Shown here piece by piece: positions 42,433 through 52,387 of a DNA stretch of 64,000 nt. The position numbers and the translations under genes are program-made. Where the stretch lies: NCBI RefSeq assembly GCF_023715585.1, contig NZ_JAMBOK010000001.1, positions 1,984,001-2,048,000 on the forward strand. Reading direction: 5' to 3'. The stretch comes from Sporosarcina luteola (GTDB taxonomy: Bacteria > Bacillota > Bacilli > Bacillales_A > Planococcaceae). Position 1 is the first letter of the stretch. Every line of letters starts with the position of its first letter. Below the pieces are notes generated by a model. It had not been told where the DNA came from, did no database searches, and saw only the letters and a program-made list of their open reading frames with translations.

Positions 42433-42467
42433 CTCCTCCTGATCTCACTTCCGGGAGGAGTTTATTT
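42433..42467 (+). terminator. Terminator after alaX
   Basis: CTCCTCC and GGGAGGAG stem followed by TTTATTT. Confidence 0.75.
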
Positions 42468-42493
42468 AATTATAAAGTTTGCTTTCTAACTAT

Positions 42494-42519
42494 GTTTAGT
42501 ATTTGTCTCCTCGGGGTAT
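42494..42519 (+). promoter_or_regulatory. Sigma-B promoter of the sucrose-synthesis pair
   Basis: GTTTAG (42494-42499), 14-nt spacer, GGGTAT (42514-42519), close to the sigma-B consensus. Confidence 0.8.
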
Positions 42520-42571
42520 ATAAAGATATTAGACAAGGATACTTCTGATATCTTCCAAGGAGAGGTTTATT

Positions 42572-43789
42572 ATGAAGAAAAGAATAGTATTCATTTCAGA
42601 TCATGGAGATCCGCTTGCCCCGCTCGGAGGAGAGCAGGCTGGCGGTCAAAATAATTATGTGAAACAGCTGGCACTGTCGTTAGATAAAAGAGGGCATACA
42701 GTAGATGTCATTACCCATTGGGCTGACGCTGACACCCCTTCCATAGAGGAATTCGGATCCAAATGCCGAGTGATCCGTGTATCGGCAGGAGTGAAGGGCT
42801 TTGTGCCAAAGAACGAGATGTACAACATGCTTTACGATTTTTATGATGAAATGCGTTCCTGCATCGACTTGGCGTCTTATGACGTGATGCATACCCATTA
42901 TTGGCTATCCGGGCTCCTTGGCGCGAAAGTGGCTGAGGAATATGGGTTGCCATGGATACACACTTCCCACTCATTAGCCGTTGCCAAAGAGCAGGCTACA
43001 GGCGTGCGCGAGGAAAAAAGAATGAATGCCGAACAATTGATATTGCAGCAAGCCGATGCAGTCGTCGCGACGACTGCAACTGAAAGGAAGTTAATTAAAA
43101 GCTTCGTTAATAGCCCCTCACCCATCAATGTCATTCCAATAGGAGTTGACAAAAACTTCAAGCCCTCTATCCAGGAGGAAAGGGCGCAGCCGTATTTTGC
43201 TTTTGCCGGCAGGCTTGAGCAGACAAAAGGTATTTACACTTTGCTGCATTCTTTCAGACTATTACTGGAGCGTCATGAGCTTCCTCCTTCTGCGAAGCTC
43301 GTTATTGCAGGAGGAGATCCTGACAAGATTGACCTGCAGGAGAAATTACCGACCTGTCCGAAATTGAAGAAAGCGATCAGAGGTCTTGAGCGGCACATCG
43401 AATTTATCGGAGCACGCTCCCAGCGACAATTAGCCGCGCTTTTCAATGAAGCCACTGCCGTCATTGTCCCTTCTACTTATGAATCGTTCGGAATGGTTGC
43501 CGCTGAGGCTCAAGCGTGCGGAAGCCCAGTCATTGCTTCCAAGGTTGGAGGATTACAGGACGTGGTCCGTCACCGGGAGACTGGCCTCCATGTCCAGAAG
43601 GAGAACGAGGAACACTTGGCATTCGCCATGAAACTGCTCGCAGCGAACCGTGATTTTGCACGTTCCCTCGGAAGGCGTGCGGCTGCTTATGCACGGCGGG
43701 AATTCGATTGGGACTCGGTTGCCAAGAAAATGGATGGATTGTATGAGGTGGTCATGTTTGAAAAACAAAAAGCAATTGCTAGCGACTGA
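42572..43789 (+). CDS. Sucrose-phosphate synthase-like GT4 glycosyltransferase
   Basis: 405 residues, GT-B fold. The N-terminal GGEQAGGQNNYVKQLALSLD matches the GGQ-x-YV signature of sucrose/sucrose-phosphate synthases. The C-terminal domain has FAGRLEQTKGIYTLL and the donor-binding stretch VPSTYESFGMVAAEAQACG. It would join UDP-glucose and fructose-6-phosphate; the adjacent phosphatase strongly supports this. AAGGAGAGG precedes the ATG. The sigma-B promoter points to sucrose as a stress-protective solute. Confidence 0.85.
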   Translation: MKKRIVFISDHGDPLAPLGGEQAGGQNNYVKQLALSLDKRGHTVDVITHWADADTPSIEEFGSKCRVIRVSAGVKGFVPKNEMYNMLYDFYDEMRSCIDLASYDVMHTHYWLSGLLGAKVAEEYGLPWIHTSHSLAVAKEQATGVREEKRMNAEQLILQQADAVVATTATERKLIKSFVNSPSPINVIPIGVDKNFKPSIQEERAQPYFAFAGRLEQTKGIYTLLHSFRLLLERHELPPSAKLVIAGGDPDKIDLQEKLPTCPKLKKAIRGLERHIEFIGARSQRQLAALFNEATAVIVPSTYESFGMVAAEAQACGSPVIASKVGGLQDVVRHRETGLHVQKENEEHLAFAMKLLAANRDFARSLGRRAAAYARREFDWDSVAKKMDGLYEVVMFEKQKAIASD

Positions 43790-44495
43790 TTTGGACGGAA
43801 CATTTGTCGGTGATAAGGACGCACTCGGACGGCTGCTTGAGTACTTTAACAGTTCACCCGAAGAGGTCGCGCTCATCTATGTGACTGGCAGGCATCTATC
43901 CTCTGCTCGAGCGCTTATGGCGGAAGAGGGTTTGCCGCTGCCCGATTTGCTCATAACGGATGTAGGTACGTCTATTTATCATACTGACGGGTTGGAAGAC
44001 ATCAATTGGAAACAGGACATGCAGGAGGATTGGCAGCCTGGGATGGTAGCAGAGATTGCGGCCGCTTTTCCTGCATTGGAAAGACAGGAGCTGCCCGATG
44101 ATCGACGTGTTTCCTTTACTGTTACTGATGATATCGGGGCGGTGGATGAATTCCGGAAAGCCCTTGATGCCGAGGCCATTCCACATACGTTCATCTTCAG
44201 CTCAAACCGTGATATTGATATACTTCCTAGTCGTGCAGGCAAGGGGAACGCATTGGAATATGTACTCAGGAAGTATGCGAGAGATGACGTTAAGCTGCTA
44301 ATCGCAGGCGACTCGGGCAACGACCGGGACATGCTTTCCCTCGGCCACCCTTCCGTCATCGTCGGCAATGCCCAGGCTGAGTTGCTGGAGATGGAACCGT
44401 GCAAGAATCTTTTCCGAGCGAATGAAAACTGTGCAGGCGGCATCCATGAAGCGTGGTTGCACTTTTATGGGGAGGGGCGAAAGTCTGTTGGATGA
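43758..44495 (+). CDS. Sucrose-phosphate phosphatase-like HAD-IIB enzyme
   Basis: 245 residues from TTG 43758. HAD motif I TDLDGTFVGD, motif II YVTGR, motif IV IAGDSGNDRDML. It would release sucrose from sucrose-6-phosphate. The TTG lies 32 nt inside the synthase gene, with GAGG 9 nt upstream, so translation is coupled; upstream ATGs in frame extend deeper into the synthase and lack a ribosome site. Array C follows immediately. Confidence 0.85.
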   Translation: MKNKKQLLATDLDGTFVGDKDALGRLLEYFNSSPEEVALIYVTGRHLSSARALMAEEGLPLPDLLITDVGTSIYHTDGLEDINWKQDMQEDWQPGMVAEIAAAFPALERQELPDDRRVSFTVTDDIGAVDEFRKALDAEAIPHTFIFSSNRDIDILPSRAGKGNALEYVLRKYARDDVKLLIAGDSGNDRDMLSLGHPSVIVGNAQAELLEMEPCKNLFRANENCAGGIHEAWLHFYGEGRKSVG

Positions 44496-44496
44496 G

Positions 44497-44762
44497 TTGT
44501 CACCGACTTGGGGCGGCTTATCACCGGCTTGCGGGTAGTTATCACCGACTCTAATTGGTTTGTCACCGACTTGGGGTGTTATCATCGACTTTCTGAGCGT
44601 TACCACCCACTTGAATTGATTTACCACCGACTCGCATAATTACACCGCCAACTTAAAGAGTTATCACCGCTTGTGATGAGTTTATCACCGCTCAGAAGGT
44701 GTTTATCACCGTTTGTGAGGGGTTTATCACCACTCAGCATCAATTTATCACCGCTTAGCCAT
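44497..44762. repeat. Array C: 13 tandem units of 21 nt, core TTATCACCG
   Basis: Core starts at 44497, 44518, 44539, 44560, 44579, 44600, 44621, 44640, 44661, 44682, 44703, 44724 and 44745: ten intervals of 21 and two of 19. Same core as array B, 27 kb away. It fills the gap between the convergent sucrose-phosphatase and proS genes. Confidence 0.95.
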
Positions 44763-44861
44763 TTAATGGCTTAGGTTATCAATTAAATGGATCACAAAAA
44801 CAAAATATCTCCATGCAAAAGGCTGCCTCCCGAGGGATGGCAGCCTAATTCATTCAAAATA

Positions 44862-46298
44862 TTAATAAGCTCTTGCAAACCAAACTGTATGCTTCGCTTC
44901 TTTTCCACAATTAATACACGTCGACTTTTCAGCTGGCGGATTGAATGGAATGTTGCGTGTCGTGAACATTGTCTCATCCTTCACTTGTTCCTCGCACGCG
45001 TCCTCGCCGCACCAGCCGGCAAGGATCCAACCAGGGATTTCGCCTTTCTCCGCCGAATCCGCGATATGCTTCGTTAGGTCCTCCATTGTGTCGATATGCG
45101 TATGGGAATGCTCCGCACGGAACGCACGCGCTTTTTCAAGCAGGCGTGTCTGCATCGTTTGCAATTCCTGTTCTATGCTTTCGACGATAGATGCCAAGTC
45201 AATGGCGACTTTCTCGTCTTCGTCGCGCGCTTTCATAAGCGCTTGATTGTTCTCCAAATCACGTGGCCCTAGCTCAACACGGACCGGAACGCCTTTCAGC
45301 TCCCACTCATTGAACTTGAATCCTGGAGACTGATCGGAATCATCCAACCTCACGCGGATTCCTTTCGCCTTCAACTCCGCGAAGACTTCATCCAACTTCT
45401 CCATAATAGCCGGGTTCTTCTTCCATGGACCAACCGGAATCAAGACTACTTGCGTCGGTGCGATACGAGGAGGCAATACAAGCCCCTGCTCGTCGCCGTG
45501 AACCATGATGACCGAGCCTATCAACCGCGTCGAAGTCCCCCATGATGTCGTATGCACGAATTGGTGACGGTTTTCCTTCGTCAAATATTTAATGTCGAAT
45601 GCTTCCGCGAACTTCGTGCCTAAATAATGGGACGTACCCGCTTGGACCGCTTTACCGTCCTTCATCATCGCCTCGATCGAATACGTGTCGACCGCGCCCG
45701 CGAAGCGCTCGGATGGCGTTTTTTGTCCGTCATAGACTGGAATTGCCAATAGACCTTCCACGACTTCTTTATAAATGTTCAGCATTTGCATTGTTTCTGT
45801 ACGTGCTTCTTCTTCATCGACATGCGCCGTATGCCCTTCTTGCCATAAAAACTCAGACGTCCGAATGAAAGGCAATGTTCTTTTCTCCCAACGGAAAACG
45901 TTCGCCCATTGGTTAATCAACACTGGAAGATCACGATAACTCTTAATCCAGTCGGAATACAAGTGACCGATCATCGTCTCGGACGTCGGACGCAGTGCAA
46001 GGCGCTCTTCCAATTTCTCGCCGGCAGCTTCCGTCACGAATGGGAGTTCAGGGGAGAACCCTTCGATATGATCTTTCTCCTTCTGGAAGAACGACTCAGG
46101 AATTAACATCGGGAAGTACGCATTCCGATGGCCTGTTTCCTTGAAGCGCTTGTCCATCTCAGCTTGGATATGCTCCCAAATTTCGTAGCCATCCGGTTTG
46201 AATGCGATACATCCGCGAACCGGTGTATAATCCATCAAATCCGCCTTCTGGATCGTGTCGATATACCATTTTGAAAAATCGTTCTTCTGATTACTCAT
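44862..46298 (-). CDS. proS: Prolyl-tRNA synthetase, short (ProS type 3) form
   Basis: 478 residues, the usual length of the archaeal/eukaryotic-like ProRS without the insertion editing domain. Class II motifs: EIWEHIQAEMDKRF, LRPTSETMIGHLYSDWIKSY, FLWQEGHTAHVDEEEA and the C-terminal zinc-like region with CINCGKEAKHTVWFARAY. It charges tRNA(Pro). A T-box leader with a proline specifier lies upstream. A terminator-like CTGCC/GGCAG hairpin follows at 44820-44845. Confidence 0.95.
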   Translation of the reverse strand: MSNQKNDFSKWYIDTIQKADLMDYTPVRGCIAFKPDGYEIWEHIQAEMDKRFKETGHRNAYFPMLIPESFFQKEKDHIEGFSPELPFVTEAAGEKLEERLALRPTSETMIGHLYSDWIKSYRDLPVLINQWANVFRWEKRTLPFIRTSEFLWQEGHTAHVDEEEARTETMQMLNIYKEVVEGLLAIPVYDGQKTPSERFAGAVDTYSIEAMMKDGKAVQAGTSHYLGTKFAEAFDIKYLTKENRHQFVHTTSWGTSTRLIGSVIMVHGDEQGLVLPPRIAPTQVVLIPVGPWKKNPAIMEKLDEVFAELKAKGIRVRLDDSDQSPGFKFNEWELKGVPVRVELGPRDLENNQALMKARDEDEKVAIDLASIVESIEQELQTMQTRLLEKARAFRAEHSHTHIDTMEDLTKHIADSAEKGEIPGWILAGWCGEDACEEQVKDETMFTTRNIPFNPPAEKSTCINCGKEAKHTVWFARAY

Positions 46299-46317
46299 CT
46301 ATATTTCCTCCCTATCA

Positions 46318-46560
46318 TAATAAAAAGCGCAAAGCTGTCCTATATAAGGACGTCTTTGCGCTGAATAGACGTGGTACCACCTTCATTCGGCCTAGCGACG
46401 CTAAGCCCTCGAACGTTCTGTAACGAAAACGACCCGGTCATGTTTGCATGACATCTCCGTGGTAGGGTTCAATGAAAAGCGGTGGTACGGCTCTCAGCAA
46501 GGCACCGTACTTTCTGGTTCACAATTTTCATCTACTGGGCCACATCAGTGATTCCATATT
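46318..46560 (-). promoter_or_regulatory. T-box riboswitch leader of proS
   Basis: Minus strand contains a long stem I with the AGTA-type bulge, a specifier region GAACCCTACC (CCC or CCT, both proline codons), the T-box GGTGGTACCACG (around 46369-46382) and a terminator stem AGCGCAAAG / CTTTGCGCT with TTTTTATT (46320-46362). Uncharged tRNA(Pro) would favour the antiterminator. Confidence 0.93.
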
Positions 46561-46566
46561 GCTTAT

Positions 46567-46595
46567 AATATAGCAAATACTTGTGATTTATACAA
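46567..46595 (-). promoter_or_regulatory. Promoter of the proS T-box transcript
   Basis: Minus strand TTGTAT (46590-46595) and TATATT (46567-46572) with a 17-nt spacer. Confidence 0.7.
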
Positions 46596-46683
46596 ATGCG
46601 GTTGTGTTTTACTCCTGCGGACTTGGATTAATCCTGTTCTTTGCTATAGTATGATTGATACTAGTGGATGGAGGAATCAAGTC

Positions 46684-47022
46684 ATGAATAATTTACCTAA
46701 TTGCCCAAAATGCAATTCCGAATACACATATGAAGACGGAAACCTGTTTGTTTGCCCTGAATGTGCACACGAGTGGACATTGGAATCCCAGGAGACCGAA
46801 GACGAAGCTGCAGTTGTCCGCGATGCAAACGGTAATGTATTGAACGATGGTGACACGATTACAGTTATCAAAGATTTGAAAGTGAAAGGCAGTTCAAACG
46901 TCGTCAAAATGGGAACAACGGTGAAAAATATCAAGCTGGTTGAAGGCGATCACGATATTGATTGCAAAATCCCCGGTTTTGGGGCAATGCAGTTGAAATC
47001 GGAGTTTGTGAAAAAGATTTAA
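46684..47022 (+). CDS. phnA: PhnA-type zinc-ribbon protein (YjdM family)
   Basis: 112 residues from ATG 46684 (GGAGG at 9 nt). A zinc ribbon [20 protein letters not shown]...CAHEW is followed by the PhnA domain ([36 protein letters not shown]). Despite the name, this family is not required for phosphonate use; function unknown. Divergent from proS. Confidence 0.9.
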   Translation: MNNLPNCPKCNSEYTYEDGNLFVCPECAHEWTLESQETEDEAAVVRDANGNVLNDGDTITVIKDLKVKGSSNVVKMGTTVKNIKLVEGDHDIDCKIPGFGAMQLKSEFVKKI

Positions 47023-47053
47023 TTTGATTTCTAGTGAGTCGAAGGTCCCGAAA

Positions 47054-47136
47054 TGACGATAACTTCCGGGAAGTGACCGATAACTTATAAGAAATGACCG
47101 ATATCCGCCGGTAATTGACCGAAATCGGTTACCATT
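47054..47136. repeat. Array G: 4 tandem units of about 21 nt, core TGACCGATA
   Basis: TGACGAT/TGACCGA starts at 47054, 47074, 47095 and 47116 (20, 21, 21 nt). A short array between the convergent phnA and chemoreceptor genes, directly before their terminator. The core differs from all other arrays. Confidence 0.75.
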
Positions 47137-47146
47137 GGTAAAAACG

Positions 47147-47178
47147 AAGGGGACTGTCCTGTGACAGCCCCCTTTTCC
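47147..47178. terminator. Terminator between phnA and the chemoreceptor gene
   Basis: AAGGGGACTGTC and GACAGCCCCCTT stem followed by TTCCC. Confidence 0.82.
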
Positions 47179-47181
47179 CGT

Positions 47182-48858
47182 TTACAATTTGAATTGAAGT
47201 ACTTTTCCATTGAGTTCTTCAGCGTATTTCGATAGTTGCTCTGAGCTCATTGCCACTTCTTCCATCGAGCTATTTGTCTGTTGCGCTGAAGCAGATGTCT
47301 GTTCAATTCCTGCAGACGTTTCCTGAGTGATAGCTGCAATTTCTTCAACTGAACCGCGCATTTCCTGACTGCGGGAAACCATTTCTGATAAGTTGCTTGA
47401 AATGGTTGTAATATGAGCGGCCACTTCTGTTACAGCGTCATTAATATCGTTGAACGTTTGACTCGTCTGCGTAATTTGTTCTGTACCTCTTTCCACTTCC
47501 CCATATCCTTCAATGAGGGATGCTGCAACCGAACTGGATTCTGACTGAATGTCACCAACAATTTTCGTAATGTCGGTCACGGAAAGGGAAACCTGTTCCG
47601 CCAAGTTTCTTACTTCTTCGGCTACGACTGCAAACCCTTTGCCGTGTTCGCCTGCCCTTGCCGCTTCAATAGCAGCATTTAATGCTAACAGATTTGTTTG
47701 ATCTGCAATATCTTTAATAACGACAACCAATTTTGATATTTCCTGTGACTGGGCGTCCAATCCTTGGATTTTATCCACGGAAAATTGTACGATGCTGTCT
47801 ATTCTTCCCATTTGCTCATTGGAAAGATTCATTAAACGACGACCTTCCGAAGTCATATTCAACACTTTTGTAGATGCAGCTTGAATATGTCCCCCTTTTT
47901 CATCTGCCTCTTCGACTTGATGAACGAACGAGTCCATCAGGTCAGACAAATGACCTGCTTGTGTCGCTTGGGATTCTGCACCTTCCGCTAAATCATACAT
48001 TGTCATAGCAACCTGGTCGGTCGCGGATTTCACTTCAGTCGCGGATTGCGTCAGCTCTTCACTTTGGGCTGATACAGAGCCTGAAATATCATTGATCGTA
48101 TTCAATAAATTGCGGGTGTTATGGCTCATCTCATTTGCCGCATGGACAAGCTGGCCTATTTCATCCTTAGCAGTAGTACTCATATTTTCACCGCTTAAAT
48201 CACCTTTAGCCATCTGTAACATGCGGTTCATTATCATTTTAATCGGTTTTGTAATTTGTTCCGCTGTAAATAGCGCAGCAGCTATACTTAAGAGGATGAC
48301 TAAGACCGTCACAATGCTCACAATCTTAAGCGTCCGATTCCCATCTTCCATAATCTTCGCTTCTGCGGCATTAATATTTTCTTCATAATCCGCTGCCAAT
48401 TTTTCATATCCCGCCATAATTTCACGGACCATCGGAGTTGACTTGTCCAGGTTTCTTAGTGCTAACTCCTGGTTCCCTTTATCATACTCAGCAAACACTT
48501 CTTCACTGATAATCATTCTCCAAGCTATCGTTTTCTCGATGAGACGATCAAACTCTTCCGTTTCAGTAATACCCCGAATGATTGCTTCATTTTGCTTTCC
48601 AAGCTCAGTGTAGTTATTAAATCTGTCCTTATAATCTCCTCCATACAGGACATATCCTCTTGCCGTAGAGATCCGGTTTGCCATCGTCAACGCCATCTTA
48701 TCATGGGCAATCAATAACGGAAGCTCTCTCTCCACGATCTTCCTTGCTTCTTCATTACTTTTCATCACCGCGTAAATATTATAAATGCCATACAACAGCA
48801 CTAATAAAATCACTAATGAAAAAGAAAACAATAACTTACTTTTAATACTTTTAAACAT
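47182..48858 (-). CDS. Methyl-accepting chemotaxis protein
   Basis: 558 residues: membrane helix (about 9-29), four-helix-bundle-type extracellular sensor (about 30-185), second helix ([20 protein letters not shown], 185-205), HAMP (206-258), then the cytoplasmic signalling hairpin with the conserved tip [33 protein letters not shown]. It relays ligand binding to CheA/CheW. A CCGATAT sigma-D-type -10 lies upstream, fitting motility-gene control. Ligand unknown. Confidence 0.93.
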   Translation of the reverse strand: MFKSIKSKLLFSFSLVILLVLLYGIYNIYAVMKSNEEARKIVERELPLLIAHDKMALTMANRISTARGYVLYGGDYKDRFNNYTELGKQNEAIIRGITETEEFDRLIEKTIAWRMIISEEVFAEYDKGNQELALRNLDKSTPMVREIMAGYEKLAADYEENINAAEAKIMEDGNRTLKIVSIVTVLVILLSIAAALFTAEQITKPIKMIMNRMLQMAKGDLSGENMSTTAKDEIGQLVHAANEMSHNTRNLLNTINDISGSVSAQSEELTQSATEVKSATDQVAMTMYDLAEGAESQATQAGHLSDLMDSFVHQVEEADEKGGHIQAASTKVLNMTSEGRRLMNLSNEQMGRIDSIVQFSVDKIQGLDAQSQEISKLVVVIKDIADQTNLLALNAAIEAARAGEHGKGFAVVAEEVRNLAEQVSLSVTDITKIVGDIQSESSSVAASLIEGYGEVERGTEQITQTSQTFNDINDAVTEVAAHITTISSNLSEMVSRSQEMRGSVEEIAAITQETSAGIEQTSASAQQTNSSMEEVAMSSEQLSKYAEELNGKVLQFKL

Positions 48859-48907
48859 ACTCTACATCTCCTATTATTTTTTTATTCGAGTCCACACACG
48901 ATTACTA

Positions 48908-48915
48908 ATATCGGT
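48908..48915 (-). promoter_or_regulatory. Sigma-D-like -10 element of the chemoreceptor gene
   Basis: Minus strand ACCGATAT, 7 of 8 matches to the sigma-D -10 GCCGATAT; the -35 is weak. Confidence 0.5.
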
Positions 48916-48998
48916 TGAATTTACTATAAGTAAAGTGATTAATTATTCATTTAATAGTATCTATTCTTTGCACGCTTCCTTATTGCAACACCCACAAG

Positions 48999-49027
48999 TT
49001 GCAGTTCAAGGTCGCCTCCTCTATAAT
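48999..49027 (+). promoter_or_regulatory. Sigma-A promoter of yqeY
   Basis: TTGCAG (48999-49004) and TATAAT (49022-49027) with a 17-nt spacer. A CGAGTG/CACTCG hairpin follows in the leader. Confidence 0.75.
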
Positions 49028-49087
49028 TATTAAACAAATTCGAGTGGGATGGATGCACTCGATAAATGAAAAGAGGCGATTTGAACA

Positions 49088-49516
49088 ATGTTAAAAACAA
49101 CTGTGTTCGAACAACTGAAACAAGCCATGAGAGAGAAGGACATACTTTCCAAAGGCGTGCTCACAATTCTAAAGTCCGGACTTGACCTTGCTGAAAAAGA
49201 GAAGGGTTCCGCTCTGACGGAGGAAGAGGAAGTTGCGATTGTAAACCGTGAAATCAAACAGACGAATCAAGCGTTGGAAGGTGCCGAGAAAGCGCAGCGT
49301 GAGGACTTGATTGCACAGGAAAAGGCGAAATTAGTTCTGCTTAAGTCATTTTTGCCGAAGCAATTAAGCGAGGATGAAGTGAAGGCATTGCTGACAGAAG
49401 CGGGAGTCGTCCAAGGAATGAACATGGGGGATGCAATGAAAATCGCAAAACCGCTGCTTGCCGGCAAAACGGACGGCGCAACGATGTCGAAGGCTGTAAA
49501 AAGTCTCATTCAGTAA
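49088..49516 (+). CDS. yqeY: GatB/YqeY domain protein
   Basis: 142 residues, all helical: LKQAMREKDILSKGVLTILK, EEVAIVNREIKQ, FLPKQLSEDEVKALL and a C-terminal GAT-B-like tail (MGDAMKIAKPLLAGKTDGAT). The family resembles the tail of the amidotransferase GatB and may bind tRNA; function is not established. GAGG is 11 nt before the ATG. Confidence 0.92.
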   Translation: MLKTTVFEQLKQAMREKDILSKGVLTILKSGLDLAEKEKGSALTEEEEVAIVNREIKQTNQALEGAEKAQREDLIAQEKAKLVLLKSFLPKQLSEDEVKALLTEAGVVQGMNMGDAMKIAKPLLAGKTDGATMSKAVKSLIQ

Positions 49517-49523
49517 CATAGTT

Positions 49524-49549
49524 AAAGCCCATCCGAATGGATGGGCTTT
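49524..49549. terminator. Terminator after yqeY
   Basis: AAAGCCCATCC and GGATGGGCTTT perfect 11-bp stem, then TG. Confidence 0.88.
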
Positions 49550-49570
49550 TGTATTTGCATTTGAAAGCTG

Positions 49571-51982
49571 TTACAGTTTCACACGTTGCAGCCTAAGCGC
49601 ATTGAGTACGACCGATACGGAGCTGAATGCCATTGCAGCGCCTGCCACCCATGGGGCTAGTAGACCCAATGCTGCTACAGGTATGCCGATCGTGTTGTAG
49701 AAGAAGGCGAAAAACAGGTTCTGTTTAATGTTCCGCATCGTTTTCCTGCTCATGATGAAGGCGTCAGCGACACTGTTCAGATCGCCGCGCATTAATGTAA
49801 TGTCAGCTGCTTCAATTGCAATATCCGTTCCGGTGCCGACCGCCATGCCGATATCCGCCATAGCAAGCGCCGGTGCGTCATTGATGCCGTCGCCGACCAT
49901 TGCGACTTTCTTTCCTTGTGATTGCAGTTCTTTGATTTTATCGCTTTTCTGGTCTGGAAGAACTTCTGCAATGATATGAGTCAGTCCAACTTGTCGGCCG
50001 ATTGCTTCAGCAGTATGACTGTTGTCCCCTGTCAGCATAATGACATCGAGTCCGAGTTCCTGCATTCTTTTGATCGCCTCTTTGGACGTTTCTTTTACAG
50101 TATCCGCCACCGCCACGACGCCTGCAAGCTTCCCGTCGATTGCGATAAGCATCGCCGTTTTCCCTTCGTTCTCCATCTTCTCCATTGTGGATTCAATATC
50201 ATGCAGGTCAACATTACGGCTGCGCATTAATTTTCGCGTACCGACAAATAGATGATTTCCAGCAACTTCCGCTTCAATTCCGTATCCAGGAAGCGCTTTG
50301 AAAGCTTCCACTTCAATCAATTCGACACCTTTTTCTTTTACGCCCGTTACAATCGCCTGTGCCAGCGGATGCTCCGATTGGTTCTCTGCTGACGCAACCC
50401 ACTGCAACACTTCCTGCTCAGCAAATCCCTCAGACACGATGATATCCGTTAATGCTGGTTGACCTTTTGTAACAGTTCCGGTTTTATCCAACACTACTGT
50501 GTCAATCGAGCGGGTATTTTCAAGATGCTCCCCGCCTTTGAACAGCAAGCCCATTTCAGCAGCTCGACCCGAACCTGCCATGATCGATGTCGGTGTCGCT
50601 AACCCGAGCGCACAAGGACATGCAATGACGAGAATAGAAATGGTCGGAATGAGTGCCGATCTGAAGTCGCCCGGTGTGACTGCGAAATACCAGATGAGAA
50701 ACGTCAAAATGGCAATGCCGACAACGATAGGGACAAAGATGCCCGAAATTCTATCCGCCAAACGTTGGATTTCAGCTTTGGAGCCTTGCGCTTCTTCAAC
50801 GACTTTGACGATTTGCGATAATGCGCTATCCTTACCGACCTTCGTTGCTTTGATTTGTAATGAACCATTTTTATTGATCGTAGCTCCAATAACAGAGTTT
50901 CCAGGTACTTTATCGACAGGAATACTTTCACCTGTAATCATCGATTCATCAATCGCCGATTGGCCGGAAACAATTTCTCCATCGACAGGGATTTTCTCGC
51001 CTGGTTTGACGTGGATAATGTCCCCTGCCATGACTTCCTCAATAGGCACTTCCTGCTCAATTCCATCTTTCAACAAGCGTGCTGTTTTTGCTTGCAAACC
51101 GAGCAATTTTTGAATCGCCTGGCTCGTTTTCCCTTTTGCCCGCACTTCGAATAATTTACCGAGGACGATAAGGGTAATAATGACTGCGGATGCTTCAAAG
51201 TAGAGCTCCGGATGACCGACACTACCCGCATTCAGCCATTCGAATGTTAAATAAAGACTGTAGAAATATGCTGCACTCGTTCCTAACGCTACTAACACGT
51301 CCATATTGGCGCTTTTATTTCGTAATGAAGTAAATGCTCCTTTGTAAAATTGGGCGCCGACAATGAATTGAACGGGTGTCGCGATTGCCAATTGCACCCA
51401 TGGATTCATGAGAAATTCAGGCAAGTAGAGAAACGACAGAAATTCAAAATGCGCTACCATCGTCCATAACAACGGGAGTGTCAAAACCGCAGAAAAGATG
51501 AATTTCCTGTATTGCTTTTTGATTTCCTGCTCTTTATGATCTATCTTTTCCCTGCCGTCACTTTTTGGAATTAATTCATAGCCCATTCTGTTCACGGTTG
51601 CCATCATTTCATTAGGACTCGTTTGACCGCCGTCATAGTCAATAGTCACTGTTTCTAGCGCAAAGTTGACTGTCGCATTGGAAACACCTTCCATCTTGTT
51701 CAAGCGTTTTTCGATTTTCGTCGCACATGCCGCGCAAGTCATGCCCGCTACATCGAATTCGGTTTTATCATGAACAACATGGAAGCCCAGTTTCTCAATT
51801 CTTGTCGTGAATTCATCGACATTCGTCACATCGGGATCGAAGTTTATTGTCGAACTTTCCAATGCAAAGTTCACATTGGCCTTTTCAACGCCCTCTATTT
51901 TGGATAAACCTTTTTCAATTCGATTTGCACATGCAGCGCATGTCATTCCTTGAATTTTTAAGGTTTTTTCTACATTCGTCAT
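49571..51982 (-). CDS. copA: Copper-exporting P1B-type ATPase CopA
   Basis: 803 residues. Two N-terminal metal-binding HMA domains, each with GMTCAACA (about 13-20 and 81-88), eight membrane segments, the CPC motif [13 protein letters not shown], phosphorylation site [13 protein letters not shown] motif [10 protein letters not shown] and hinge [11 protein letters not shown]. It pumps Cu(I) out of the cytoplasm. GGAGGGATAAAA precedes the ATG. Last gene of csoR-copZ-copA with CsoR-type operators. Confidence 0.96.
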   Translation of the reverse strand: MTNVEKTLKIQGMTCAACANRIEKGLSKIEGVEKANVNFALESSTINFDPDVTNVDEFTTRIEKLGFHVVHDKTEFDVAGMTCAACATKIEKRLNKMEGVSNATVNFALETVTIDYDGGQTSPNEMMATVNRMGYELIPKSDGREKIDHKEQEIKKQYRKFIFSAVLTLPLLWTMVAHFEFLSFLYLPEFLMNPWVQLAIATPVQFIVGAQFYKGAFTSLRNKSANMDVLVALGTSAAYFYSLYLTFEWLNAGSVGHPELYFEASAVIITLIVLGKLFEVRAKGKTSQAIQKLLGLQAKTARLLKDGIEQEVPIEEVMAGDIIHVKPGEKIPVDGEIVSGQSAIDESMITGESIPVDKVPGNSVIGATINKNGSLQIKATKVGKDSALSQIVKVVEEAQGSKAEIQRLADRISGIFVPIVVGIAILTFLIWYFAVTPGDFRSALIPTISILVIACPCALGLATPTSIMAGSGRAAEMGLLFKGGEHLENTRSIDTVVLDKTGTVTKGQPALTDIIVSEGFAEQEVLQWVASAENQSEHPLAQAIVTGVKEKGVELIEVEAFKALPGYGIEAEVAGNHLFVGTRKLMRSRNVDLHDIESTMEKMENEGKTAMLIAIDGKLAGVVAVADTVKETSKEAIKRMQELGLDVIMLTGDNSHTAEAIGRQVGLTHIIAEVLPDQKSDKIKELQSQGKKVAMVGDGINDAPALAMADIGMAVGTGTDIAIEAADITLMRGDLNSVADAFIMSRKTMRNIKQNLFFAFFYNTIGIPVAALGLLAPWVAGAAMAFSSVSVVLNALRLQRVKL

Positions 51983-51994
51983 TTTTATCCCTCC

Positions 51995-52013
51995 TATACT
52001 GGGTGGGGGTATA
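51995..52013 (-). promoter_or_regulatory. CsoR-type site upstream of copA
   Basis: TATACTGGGTGGGGGTATA, an imperfect inverted repeat just upstream of the copA ribosome binding site. Confidence 0.55.
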
Positions 52014-52098
52014 TTTAACTGAAAAAAGAAGGATTATACGTTGCAGTATAATCACTTCCGCTTTACATACCCCCGCACGGTTAGCCGGACGCTGTTAC

Positions 52099-52299
52099 TT
52101 AAGCGATGTCATAGCCTTGGTCTTCAATTGTTTCCTTTATTTGCGTAATATTTGTTTTATCATCGAACTCAACAGTTACTTCTTTAGTCGCAAGGTCCAC
52201 TGTTACAACGGAAACACCTTGTAGTTCACCGACGCTTGACTCGATTGATTTTACACAGTGGCCGCAAGACATGCCTTCTACTTTTAGCACTTCTTTCAT
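52099..52299 (-). CDS. copZ: Copper chaperone CopZ
   Basis: 66 residues, HMA fold with EGMSCGHCVKSIE (Cu(I)-binding CxxC) and the final GYDIA. It hands Cu(I) to CopA. AGGTTTTC precedes the ATG, and a CsoR-type operator lies 48 nt upstream. Confidence 0.95.
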   Translation of the reverse strand: MKEVLKVEGMSCGHCVKSIESSVGELQGVSVVTVDLATKEVTVEFDDKTNITQIKETIEDQGYDIA

Positions 52300-52346
52300 T
52301 ATGAAAACCTCCCAGTATTGTGAATATTGTTGTTACTCTCAATATA

Positions 52347-52368
52347 GCATACCCTAGGCAGGTATACC
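52347..52368 (-). promoter_or_regulatory. CsoR operator upstream of copZ
   Basis: GCATACCCTAGGCAGGTATACC, an inverted ATACC/GGTAT repeat typical of CsoR sites in copZA promoters. Confidence 0.75.
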
Positions 52369-52387
52369 AAGAAAAAGTTCCAGGTGA

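Noticed and set aside
52061..52080. Additional CsoR site (ACATACCCCCG) between copZ and copA
   Set aside because: Only a half-site; no inverted partner at the right spacing.
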